Positions 1 to 5,139 are shown, counted from the stretch's first letter. The stretch: DNA of 5,139 nt from Alphaproteobacteria bacterium (GCA_025935155.1 JAICVV010000177.1:1-5139); one strand, 5' to 3'. The notes: a model not told the origin generated them from the sequence alone. A program made the numbers and translations.

Positions 1-180
1 AAAAGAATCGATGGCGTCGAAAGGGATTGGAACCCGATAGACGGAGCTGATGACCACCGTTGCCGCCCCGAAAAACAGGGCGGTCAGGTAGAACGGCACG
101 TGTTCGAGAAAGGTTCGCTGGATGTCTAATGCGCAGCCAACCATAAGCTGCCGGAAATTCTTGTCCGACACACTGCCCAT
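1..180 (-). CDS. Unidentified membrane protein, N-terminal 60 residues (partial)
   Basis: An open frame begins at ATG 180-178 and runs unbroken off the left edge, giving 60 residues that start MGSVSDKNFRQLM. A purine-rich GGGGGA (190-185) lies 4 bases before the ATG, and an in-frame TGA further upstream limits how far the frame can extend. After a short cytoplasmic-looking segment with one Cys (residue 16), residues about 29-47 are hydrophobic (FYLTALFFGAATVVISSV) and look like a first transmembrane helix. The segment YRVPIPFDAIDSF follows. The gene lies 25 bp downstream of the stand-alone pilus N-domain gene on the same strand, so it is probably the third gene of that transcription unit. The family is not recognised. 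A multi-pass lipid-active enzyme such as a PAP2-type phosphatase is possible, but no catalytic motif lies within the window. I am fairly sure the frame is coding and have no firm view of its function. Confidence 0.55.
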   Translation of the reverse strand, partial: MGSVSDKNFRQLMVGCALDIQRTFLEHVPFYLTALFFGAATVVISSVYRVPIPFDAIDSF

Positions 181-205
181 CCGGTCCCCCGAGAGTAGTC
201 TGGCT

Positions 206-937
206 CTAACGCCCGGCGGCTGCGGCTTTCATGCCGGCTTCCTGATGATCGGCCAGCTGTCCCATGCGGCTGCTGTAATAATCCTTGTCGTCACCGGGGG
301 TCGGCGCGATCTCGCAGCGCGAGCCGGCACACGCATAGGTCGCCTGGGCGGCGCCGCGATGCAGAATGACCAGATTTCCTGTATGGCCGAAGACGCTCAC
401 GGTATCGTTCACCACCTGCTTTCCGTCGGAATTGAGAGCGACGATGTTGGTGGCGCCGAAGCCCTTTCCGAGCAGGAAGGCGTGCCTGGAATCGATCATT
501 GTCACGTCTGCAATCAACGGGTTTCCAATGTACACGGTCTGAACAGGCTGTGAAAACGCCACCACGCGAACTTCATCCATCGGAATGGAAATCGCGGTGC
601 CAGGCCGGCGCATCGCAACGTGTTTTTGCATGCGGTGCGTTTTGCTTGCGACCTTACGGAGAATAGTTTTTTTGTGAACCGCTGGCATGGGCTTGATCGT
701 TGCGACCGCGGCGTGCGGAGCCGGATTTTTCGCTTTCGCCACCGTCTGCCTGGCGCTTACGGCCGGAGCGGGAGCATGGGCCGCCGGTTTCTTGGCTGAT
801 ACAGCAACTCCAACGCCTGTTGCGGCGCGCAGCACAGGCTGGGCGCTCTTGTGCTGCGGACTGGCCGCTGGAGCCGCCGCCGATGCGGTGGCGATCGTTC
901 CAACGAAAATCAAAGCTGGGGTGAGTACGCGGCGCAT
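206..937 (-). CDS. Stand-alone pilus-formation/secretin N-terminal domain protein (secreted)
   Basis: This 243-residue protein starts at ATG 937-935, with GGAGAAGG about 9 bases upstream. Residues 1-20 look like a Sec signal peptide (basic start, hydrophobic core, ATASA cleavage region). Residues 21 to about 112 form a low-complexity linker rich in Ala, Pro, Lys, Arg and His. Residues about 116-183 match the pilus-formation N-terminal domain found at the front of CpaC/RcpA-type secretins. Key points are ISIPMDEVRVV, the GNP at 138-140, FLLGKG at 154-159 and GATN at 161-164. This segment aligns without gaps to residues 48-115 of the CpaC encoded at 4352. The tail has a close cysteine pair (C203, C208) that could form a disulfide, then a hydrophilic end. 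There is no secretin barrel, BON domain or membrane anchor after the signal peptide, so it is likely periplasmic. Proteins containing only this domain occur near alphaproteobacterial pilus genes, but their exact role is not established. It may assist or compete with secretin assembly. It sits 63 bp downstream of the GT87 gene. Confidence 0.85.
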   Translation of the reverse strand: MRRVLTPALIFVGTIATASAAAPAASPQHKSAQPVLRAATGVGVAVSAKKPAAHAPAPAVSARQTVAKAKNPAPHAAVATIKPMPAVHKKTILRKVASKTHRMQKHVAMRRPGTAISIPMDEVRVVAFSQPVQTVYIGNPLIADVTMIDSRHAFLLGKGFGATNIVALNSDGKQVVNDTVSVFGHTGNLVILHRGAAQATYACAGSRCEIAPTPGDDKDYYSSRMGQLADHQEAGMKAAAAGR

Positions 938-1000
938 CGTGGTTTGCCTTCTCCAAATCCGCCGCGAACTTAGCCGCTCCGTCGTAAAGGAAGGCTTAAA

Positions 1001-2224
1001 TCACGTGTATTGAGAGGATTGGTTTGATGGGACCGCAGCCGATGACGCATAGCGAACGAGCGTTGGTCTAATTTGCTTGACACGCCGGACGATCATGCCG
1101 GCGGTTATCAGGAGCAGAACTGGCCCGACGGGCAACACAACGGCGAAATAGCTAAACAACACCAGCGCCAAACCGGCGAACGCCGCCCACTCGATCCGGT
1201 CGAACGCCCGATCGCGGAAAAGAAACGCGAGCGGTACGGCCAGAATCGGAAGGTCGTAAGGATACAGATACGGTGTCGCTGCCAATACGCCCGCGGAAAG
1301 GGCCGCCGCCTTCAGTGCGTAGGATATCTGCCGCATCCGCCAGATCCATGAGATTGCGCAAGCGGCAACAAGTGCGGCTGCGGCCTGCAATTCCCAGGCA
1401 AGCGGGTTGCTGCCGCCAATCGACTTCACAAGGCCGTAAACCGTCTGGAGCTTGTTCCATCCCGCCAGACCGCTGGCGAGAACAGTGCTTTCCGTCATCG
1501 GCAGAAAGCGAACGAATGCCGCGTATGGCCCGAGGCCGAAAAGAACATATGGAATAAGTACGCACAGCGTTGCCGTCACACACGCGGAGGCAAGGCACTT
1601 CCATCGTCTGTCGCTCAACAGGATGAAAGGAAACAGTATCCCCAGTTGCGGCTTGTAGGTGAGCAATCCAAGGAAGATCCCGGCGGCTATCGGTTGCGTT
1701 TCCAAAAACAGCAGAGTGCCTCCGATCAGCGCTCCACTTAGAAAGCCGTTTTGGCCGGCAAATAGGGTGGCGAGAGCCGCAGGGGAGGCGAGCGCCACAA
1801 CCGCTGCCCAGCCGGTCCGCGCAATCCTGCCAATTACCGGCACGTAAAGAGCGCAGGTTCCCCCCACCCATAGTACAAATGCCCATCCATATGGAAGCAG
1901 CGCAAGGGCCGCGGCGGCCAACAGAAACACCGGGGGATACAGCCAACCCAAATATCCGCTAAACGGGTGGCCCACTGCAGCCGCCTGCGCAAGGTGATGG
2001 ATTTTCCAGTCGTACGGTGCCGCAGCCGCTCCTTTCAAAACAAACTTCCCTGCAACCCAGACCTCCAGAAAATCGTCTACAAGAGGGCTGCTGTTGGCAT
2101 CCAGAATCCAGCGATGTTGGACGAATGCGAGTGCCAGAATGCCAATCCACGCGATCGCGACTGCCACAGCCACGATGCGAAACACATCCCCTGGATTTAA
2201 CGCCAGCCGTTTCTGAGCGTGCAT
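1001..2224 (-). CDS. GT87/DUF2029-family polytopic glycosyltransferase
   Basis: This 407-residue integral membrane protein has a length typical of the GT87 (DUF2029) family. That family contains polyprenyl-phosphate-sugar-dependent GT-C enzymes such as actinobacterial mannosyltransferases. A first helix at about 17-35 is followed by a loop with the acidic pair D50-D51 in VDDFLEVWVAGK, the position expected for the catalytic Asp of GT-C enzymes. PYDW (70-73), WLYPP (94-98), FAGQNG (155-160) and YKPQLG (190-195) are hallmark family segments. About nine to eleven hydrophobic helices are visible, and the tail is short and basic. The sugar donor and acceptor cannot be read from the sequence; envelope glycan or pilin modification are both possible. 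The start is uncertain: ATG 2224-2222 has no clear Shine-Dalgarno sequence, and in-frame GTG codons 14, 18 and 20 follow an AGGGGA stretch. It is the first gene of the minus-strand set and is divergent from pilA. Confidence 0.85.
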   Translation of the reverse strand: MHAQKRLALNPGDVFRIVAVAVAIAWIGILALAFVQHRWILDANSSPLVDDFLEVWVAGKFVLKGAAAAPYDWKIHHLAQAAAVGHPFSGYLGWLYPPVFLLAAAALALLPYGWAFVLWVGGTCALYVPVIGRIARTGWAAVVALASPAALATLFAGQNGFLSGALIGGTLLFLETQPIAAGIFLGLLTYKPQLGILFPFILLSDRRWKCLASACVTATLCVLIPYVLFGLGPYAAFVRFLPMTESTVLASGLAGWNKLQTVYGLVKSIGGSNPLAWELQAAAALVAACAISWIWRMRQISYALKAAALSAGVLAATPYLYPYDLPILAVPLAFLFRDRAFDRIEWAAFAGLALVLFSYFAVVLPVGPVLLLITAGMIVRRVKQIRPTLVRYASSAAVPSNQSSQYT

Positions 2225-2248
2225 GCGTGGAAGGTAAGGGCCCGCCGT

Positions 2249-2264
2249 TTAAGCAGAGCTTAAC
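2249..2264. promoter_or_regulatory. CtrA-like binding site (perfect TTAA-N7-TTAAC), GT87 side
   Basis: TTAA (2249-2252), seven bases, then TTAA (2260-2263) and C2264 match the full CtrA consensus TTAA-N7-TTAAC exactly. The core is self-complementary, so it reads on both strands. It lies 25 bases upstream of the annotated GT87 start codon and nearly 400 bases from pilA, so its most direct target is the minus-strand set. CtrA boxes usually overlap the -35 region of activated promoters or block a promoter when repressing. The closeness to the ATG would mean a very short or absent leader, repression, or a start codon further inside the gene. The call rests on sequence match only. Confidence 0.6.
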
Positions 2265-2537
2265 CAGGCGCGCTGCTGTTGCCGGCGTGTCCATCGCGAC
2301 AATCCGATTTTGGCTGCGGCCCGATGATGCTGGCCAAGCACAGATCGATTCTCGCCGGCCTTCCACAGAAAGCAATGTTCGGGGCGCTTGCGCCACTGCA
2401 GCGTGAACCATGCCGATTCTCTTGCTCTCTTCACAGGTACGGTTACCAGCCGATAAACAGTGCGGCTCTTATGCGGCGTTCCAGAGGCGTTTTCGTGCCG
2501 TGACGGAACAATGCATGCCAAAATGACTCTCTTGGCG

Positions 2538-2553
2538 CTAACCCGGCCTTAAA
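2538..2553. promoter_or_regulatory. CtrA-like binding site upstream of pilA (one mismatch)
   Basis: CTAA (2538-2541), seven bases, then TTAA (2549-2552) differs from TTAA-N7-TTAA at one base. On the minus strand it reads TTAA-N7-TTAG. It ends about 98 bases before the pilA ATG, which fits activation of a pilin promoter with a moderate leader. CtrA is known to activate pilA in Caulobacter. A GACTC (GANTC, the CcrM methylation motif) lies at 2525-2529, just upstream. Confidence 0.5.
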
Positions 2554-2638
2554 GTTTGTCGCGTACTGTCACCGCTGACGCCATGGTTGAGGCCGTGCAA
2601 ACGCTGGCCGCTGTTGTGGACGTCCTAGGGTGTCTAAC

Positions 2639-2645
2639 AAGGAGG
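2639..2645 (+). promoter_or_regulatory. Strong Shine-Dalgarno sequence fixing the pilA start
   Basis: AAGGAGG is a near-perfect anti-16S match placed 5 bases before ATG 2651. An in-frame GTG at 2630 would add seven residues (MSNKEAI), but it would put this sequence inside the coding region and has no ribosome site of its own. ATG 2651 is therefore the start. The strength suits a highly made structural subunit. Confidence 0.85.
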
Positions 2646-2650
2646 CTATT

Positions 2651-2827
2651 ATGAAGAATCTGGTTACCCGCTTCGTTCGCGACGAGTCCGGCGCGACGGC
2701 TATCGAATACGGTCTGATTGCTGCGCTCATCTCGGTCGTGATCATCACCGTGCTGACCACAGTCGGTACCAACCTGAACACGAAGTTCACCTCGGTCGCC
2801 AACGGTCTCAACGGCGCTGGCGCCTAA
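2651..2827 (+). CDS. pilA: Flp-type (type IVb/IVc) pilin prepilin
   Basis: This 58-residue prepilin is the major subunit of the Tad/Flp pilus. A short basic leader (MKNLVTRFVRDESG) ends at Gly14, the expected prepilin-peptidase cleavage site. The mature protein starts ATAIEYGLIAALISVVII, with the hallmark Glu-Tyr at mature positions 5-6 and one hydrophobic helix. Mature length would be 44 residues, as usual for Flp pilins. The C-terminal end is rich in Thr, Asn, Ser and Gly (TTVGTNLNTKFTSVANGLNG), the type of tail that carries glycans in Aggregatibacter Flp1. The start is set by AAGGAGG at 2639-2645. A CtrA-like box lies upstream, and two hairpins follow the stop and could make pilA mRNA more abundant than that of the assembly genes. 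The next gene, cpaA, would process it. Confidence 0.96.
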   Translation: MKNLVTRFVRDESGATAIEYGLIAALISVVIITVLTTVGTNLNTKFTSVANGLNGAGA

Positions 2828-2836
2828 TCGCCGGAA

Positions 2837-2890
2837 AGAGCAAAGTTGCTCTGTGCAGCGGCCGCCCCTCGGGGCGGCCGTTCGCATTTT
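2837..2890 (+). terminator. Tandem hairpins after pilA; probable attenuating terminator or 3' stabiliser
   Basis: Two perfect inverted repeats lie in the pilA-cpaA gap. The first is AGAGCAA-AG-TTGCTCT (2837-2852). The second is a very GC-rich 10-bp stem, CGGCCGCCCC (2859-2868) with GGGGCGGCCG (2871-2880). The outer pairs must form with a somewhat larger loop than the two unpaired bases. The second is followed by TTCGCATTTT (2881-2890), a poor but T-rich tail. The arrangement fits a leaky intrinsic terminator that lets some transcription through to cpaA, or a structure protecting the 3' end of pilA mRNA. Confidence 0.7.
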
Positions 2891-2904
2891 ACATAGGATG
2901 AGAG

Positions 2905-3411
2905 ATGATCACGTCCGTACTCATTCTGGCACCGTTCGTCGTCCTGCTGCTTCTCGCGGCGGGCTGGGATCTGGCGAGCTATACGATTCCCAACTTCATC
3001 TCCGTCGCGCTGCTGCTGGCCTTCGTGCTGTACGCAATATCCGCAGGGTACACCGCGGCGGCGTACGGAAATCATGCGCTGGCGGCGCTGCTTGCACTTG
3101 CTGCGGGATTTCTTCTCTTTGCGCCCGGCTATATCGGCGGCGGAGACGCAAAATTGTTCGCTAGTGCCGCTGCCTGGTTCGGCATGCACGATCTGCTGCA
3201 ATACGTTCTGCTCGCGTCGCTGTTTGGGGGCGCCCTTACATTGGCGCTCCTTGCCGCAAGGCGCTGGCCTTTGCCGCAGGCGCTGGCAGCGCATGGCTGG
3301 ATAAATCGCCTGCATGAGCCGCGCGGCGGCATTCCATACGGCGTTGCGCTGTCGGCCGCCGCGATCGCAATTCTTCCGCATACGGAATTGCTGCGCGCCA
3401 TTGCGGCATAA
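2905..3411 (+). CDS. cpaA: Prepilin peptidase CpaA/TadV (A24 family, minimal form)
   Basis: This 168-residue polytopic inner-membrane aspartic protease has the length of the minimal TadV/CpaA form, which lacks the N-terminal methyltransferase region of PilD. The two catalytic aspartates are visible: D22 in GWDLASYTIPN and D81 in the GxGD motif YIGGGDAKL (76-84). A conserved GGIPYGVAL segment lies near the C-terminus. About five or six hydrophobic helices are apparent. Its role is to cleave the PilA leader after Gly14 and, as known for TadV, also the pseudopilins TadE/TadF, whose genes are not in this window. The start at ATG 2905 has AGGA (2895-2898) 6 bases upstream. It follows pilA by 77 bp containing the tandem hairpins and precedes cpaB by 89 bp. 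Confidence 0.95.
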   Translation: MITSVLILAPFVVLLLLAAGWDLASYTIPNFISVALLLAFVLYAISAGYTAAAYGNHALAALLALAAGFLLFAPGYIGGGDAKLFASAAAWFGMHDLLQYVLLASLFGGALTLALLAARRWPLPQALAAHGWINRLHEPRGGIPYGVALSAAAIAILPHTELLRAIAA

Positions 3412-3442
3412 GCGCAAAACATCTCCGCCAAACACGCCGCTG

Positions 3443-3457
3443 TTAAGCCTTTCATAA
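3443..3457. promoter_or_regulatory. CtrA-like site between cpaA and cpaB (one mismatch)
   Basis: TTAA (3443-3446), seven bases, then ATAA (3454-3457) differs from TTAA-N7-TTAA at one base. On the minus strand it reads TTAT-N7-TTAAC. It lies in the 89-bp gap between cpaA and cpaB, 43 bases before the cpaB ATG, and GATTC (a GANTC site) follows at 3460-3464. It could mark a second promoter for cpaB and the genes beyond. No clear -10/-35 pair was identified. Confidence 0.4.
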
Positions 3458-3500
3458 AAGATTCTGTGCTCGTATCGGGACACGAAGGAGCACATCTGCC

Positions 3501-4337
3501 ATGAACCGATCCCGCATCATCGTTCTTGCGTTCGCGGCTATGGCCGCCGGAGCTGCCGCGCTGCTCGCACGCGGATTTCTCAGCGGCGGAACAGAAACCA
3601 GCAAGGCGCAACCGGCGGTTAGCGTTGCGACCGTGGGCGTTCTTGTCGCCTCAAGCAATATCGAACCAGGCCGCCCTCTGACGCCCGATCTTGTGCGCTG
3701 GCAGGCGTGGCCCAAGGCGACTGTCGATTCCACTTTCATCACACAGGATGCCAATCCGAATCCGGACCAGGTCGTGAAGGGGACGGTGGCGCGCGCGCCC
3801 ATGCTTGCGGGAGAGCCGCTTACGAACACCAAGTTTGTGCATTCGGATGGCGCCGGCTTCATGAGCGCTACGGTTTCTCCCGGCATGCGGGCGGTTTCGA
3901 TTCCAATAACGACGGAGTCCGGGGCCGGTGGCTTCATTCTGCCCAACGATCGCGTCGATGTACTCCTGACTGTACAGGTCTCGGATTCTCCGAGAGCGTA
4001 CGGAACACGCACAATCCTGCACTATGTGCGCGTGCTGGCGGTCGATCAGACCAACACGCAGGACAAGGACCAAAAAACGGTATTGGCAAAAACGGCAACC
4101 CTGGAATTGTCGCCTCAACAGGCTGAGGCCGTCGATGCGGCCGCCGCTACGGGAACCGTTTCGCTTGCGCTGCGTCCGCTCGGCGATACCGCCACGGCCG
4201 ATATCCAGAAAAAACCCGCTCACAACGACAATCAGATGGTTGCAGTCATCCGCTATGGCCTCGTCCGCGGTGCGGGCACAGCAATCGCCTCCTCGGGCAA
4301 TTCCCAGGGAATCACCAACCCAGTTCAGGCCAGGTAA
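3501..4337 (+). CDS. cpaB: Flp pilus assembly protein CpaB/RcpC
   Basis: This 278-residue protein matches CpaB/RcpC, a periplasmic component of the Tad pilus that works with the secretin. Residues about 5-24 form a hydrophobic N-terminal anchor or uncleaved signal. A SAF domain spans roughly 43-112 (VGVLVASSNIEPGRPLTPDLV, then KGTVARAPMLAGEPLT). The RcpC region follows with GMRAVSIPIT (128-137) and FILPNDRVDVLLT (145-157), which are characteristic of the family. ILHYVRVLAVDQ and the LELSPQQAEAVDAAAATGTVSLALRP segment complete the fold. The C-terminal tail is Gly/Ser-rich and probably disordered. The start ATG 3501 has AAGGAG (3485-3490) 10 bases upstream. It ends 14 bp before cpaC, so the two are almost certainly co-transcribed. 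SAF/RcpC proteins are proposed to bind peptidoglycan or stabilise the secretin. Confidence 0.95.
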   Translation: MNRSRIIVLAFAAMAAGAAALLARGFLSGGTETSKAQPAVSVATVGVLVASSNIEPGRPLTPDLVRWQAWPKATVDSTFITQDANPNPDQVVKGTVARAPMLAGEPLTNTKFVHSDGAGFMSATVSPGMRAVSIPITTESGAGGFILPNDRVDVLLTVQVSDSPRAYGTRTILHYVRVLAVDQTNTQDKDQKTVLAKTATLELSPQQAEAVDAAAATGTVSLALRPLGDTATADIQKKPAHNDNQMVAVIRYGLVRGAGTAIASSGNSQGITNPVQAR

Positions 4338-4351
4338 ACGGAGAGACGCAA

Positions 4352-5139
4352 ATGCGTATCGCAGTCATTGCCTTTTGTATTGCCGCTGCCTCTGCGCTTA
4401 CCGCGCCGGCCTCAGCCAGGGTCCCAATGAGCCACGAGCCGGCGCCGCAGAAGGTGCTGAACGTCTCGACCCGCGGCGCAGGCCATCAACGGATCACCTT
4501 GGCGCTCAGCAAGGCCGCGCTCGTTCAGCTGGATGCCGACGCGCGCGACGTGCTGGTTTCCAATCCGGAGATCGTCGATGCCGTCGTGCGCTCACCGCGG
4601 CGTATTTTTCTGCTGGCGATGAAAACCGGGCAGACCAACGCATTCTTCTTCGATGCCGCGGGACATCAAATTCTGACAATCGACATCCGCGTCGAGCGCG
4701 ATGTGACCGATCTCGGCAGCATGATGCGCGACAACTTTCCGGGCTCGAACATCCACGTCTCTGCGATGAACGACAATGTCGTGCTGTCGGGAACCGTTTC
4801 GAGCGCCACGGTGTCGACACGCGCCCAGGATCTGGCGGCGAGTTTCGCCGGCGATCCGAAGAAGGTCGTGAACATGATCAAGATTGCGGCCAACGAGCAG
4901 GTGATGCTGAAGGTCCGCGTGGCGGAGATGCAGCGCACCATCGCCAAGCAGTTCGGCGTCAACATGTCGGAAGCGGCTGCCGCTGCTGGCGTGCCGATTA
5001 TTGCATCGACTGGCAACCAGTTTGGTCTCATCGGCCGGGCGCTGTCCGATGCCTCCGGCGCCCAGTTCGGCCAGGCGTGCCCGCAGCAGTTTCTGTCGCC
5101 GGGCCTCCCTCCCGGCGCGCCACATTGCCCGAATAATCT
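4352..5139 (+). CDS. cpaC: Tad pilus outer-membrane secretin CpaC/RcpA, N-terminal part (partial)
   Basis: The frame opens at ATG 4352, with GGAGAG (4340-4345) 6 bases before it, and stays open to the right edge, giving 262 residues. Full-length CpaC proteins are usually around 450-550 residues, so the secretin barrel is outside the window. Residues 1-22 are a Sec signal peptide with cleavage after ASA. Residues 48-115 form the pilus-formation N-terminal domain (ITLALSKAALVQLDADARDV, NP at 71-72, RIFLLAMKTGQTN at 84-96). Residues about 117-175 resemble a BON-like domain (VVLSGTVSSATVSTRAQDLA). The segment NEQVMLKVRVAEMQRTIAKQ (181-200) is the conserved lead-in to the secretin domain. A Pro/Gly-rich variable loop with C243 and C259 is reached at the end. 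The protein would form the outer-membrane channel for the Flp pilus. It is the fourth pilus gene in order, as in Caulobacter. Confidence 0.95.
   Translation, partial: MRIAVIAFCIAAASALTAPASARVPMSHEPAPQKVLNVSTRGAGHQRITLALSKAALVQLDADARDVLVSNPEIVDAVVRSPRRIFLLAMKTGQTNAFFFDAAGHQILTIDIRVERDVTDLGSMMRDNFPGSNIHVSAMNDNVVLSGTVSSATVSTRAQDLAASFAGDPKKVVNMIKIAANEQVMLKVRVAEMQRTIAKQFGVNMSEAAAAAGVPIIASTGNQFGLIGRALSDASGAQFGQACPQQFLSPGLPPGAPHCPNN

Larger units (their letters stand above)
2225..2650. other. Divergent intergenic control region between the GT87 gene and pilA
   Basis: These 426 bases separate the divergently read GT87 gene and pilA. Short open frames exist on both strands, but none has a convincing ribosome site, family resemblance or codon pattern, so no gene of normal size is called. 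The region holds a perfect CtrA-like box at the left end (2249-2263), a one-mismatch box nearer pilA (2538-2552) and three GANTC sites (2347, 2415, 2525). It also holds a small inverted repeat, GGCGC-TT-GCGCC (2383-2394), and the pilA leader with its strong Shine-Dalgarno sequence. No sigma-54 GG/GC promoter was found by eye. A possible weak -10, TACTGT at 2564-2569, is too uncertain to call. Confidence 0.7.

Noticed and set aside
996..1010. A fourth CtrA-like box between the GT87 and N-domain genes (TTAA-N7-GTAT)
   Set aside because: Two mismatches, and partly within the GT87 stop region; too weak to call.
2279..2503. A 74-codon plus-strand frame upstream of pilA
   Set aside because: Overlaps the minus-strand frame of equal quality, has no Shine-Dalgarno sequence and no recognisable domain.
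2249..2521. A 90-codon minus-strand frame in the divergent region
   Set aside because: No convincing ribosome site or family resemblance; composition is Arg/Gln/Ser/Trp-rich like a random GC-rich frame; it would also cover the CtrA-like box.
2630..2650. Upstream GTG start for pilA adding seven residues
   Set aside because: It would put the AAGGAGG ribosome site inside the coding region and lengthen the leader; ATG 2651 fits the family better.
3401..3417. Hairpin TTGCG-N7-CGCAA over the cpaA stop codon
   Set aside because: Only 5 bp with no T tract; not a credible terminator.
4352..4420. Lipoprotein signal in CpaC because of Cys9
   Set aside because: The residues before Cys9 (VIAF) do not form a lipobox, while a normal signal peptidase I site (ASA) follows at residues 20-22.
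4024..5136. A 370-codon plus-strand frame over the end of cpaB and cpaC
   Set aside because: The Arg-rich, low-complexity translation is an out-of-frame shadow; the frame from 4352 gives a clear CpaC with signal peptide and known domains.
1..5139. CRISPR arrays, tRNA/rRNA genes, insertion sequences or attachment sites
   Set aside because: No regularly spaced repeats, no tRNA-like arms with a conserved T-loop, no transposase frame and no terminal repeats were seen on reading both strands.

Overview
The window looks like chromosomal DNA of a GC-rich alphaproteobacterium. It carries the start of a Caulobacter-type tad/cpa (Flp, type IVc) pilus locus in the usual order: pilA (Flp pilin), cpaA (prepilin peptidase), cpaB, and cpaC (secretin, running off the right edge). 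Sites resembling the CtrA box (TTAA-N7-TTAA) lie in both larger intergenic regions. CtrA is an alphaproteobacterial regulator known to control pilA in Caulobacter, so this supports the taxonomic reading. Genus cannot be decided from the sequence.

Layout. Positions 1-2224 hold a minus-strand gene set, read right to left. It starts with a GT87/DUF2029-type polytopic glycosyltransferase (1001-2224). Next comes a secreted stand-alone protein with the pilus-formation/secretin N-terminal domain (206-937). Last is the first 60 codons of an unidentified membrane protein (1-180), which continues past the left edge. Positions 2225-2650 form a divergent control region with a perfect CtrA-like box beside the glycosyltransferase gene and a one-mismatch box upstream of pilA. 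Positions 2651-5139 are the plus-strand pilus genes. Two tandem hairpins lie between pilA and cpaA. A short gap with a third CtrA-like box lies between cpaA and cpaB. Only 14 bp separate cpaB from cpaC.

How the genes fit together. CpaA would cleave the PilA prepilin after Gly14. Mature pilin would assemble into the Flp fibre and leave through the CpaC outer-membrane secretin, with CpaB as a periplasmic partner. The stand-alone protein encoded at 206-937 aligns without gaps to the N-terminal domain of CpaC, which ties the minus-strand genes to the pilus. The GT87 enzyme may modify a surface component, possibly the pilin or an envelope glycan, but that is inference. The pilus half is a conventional tad locus. 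The less ordinary part is the divergent set (GT87, stand-alone secretin N-domain protein, membrane protein), which shares a CtrA-like control region with pilA and may be a pilus accessory module.
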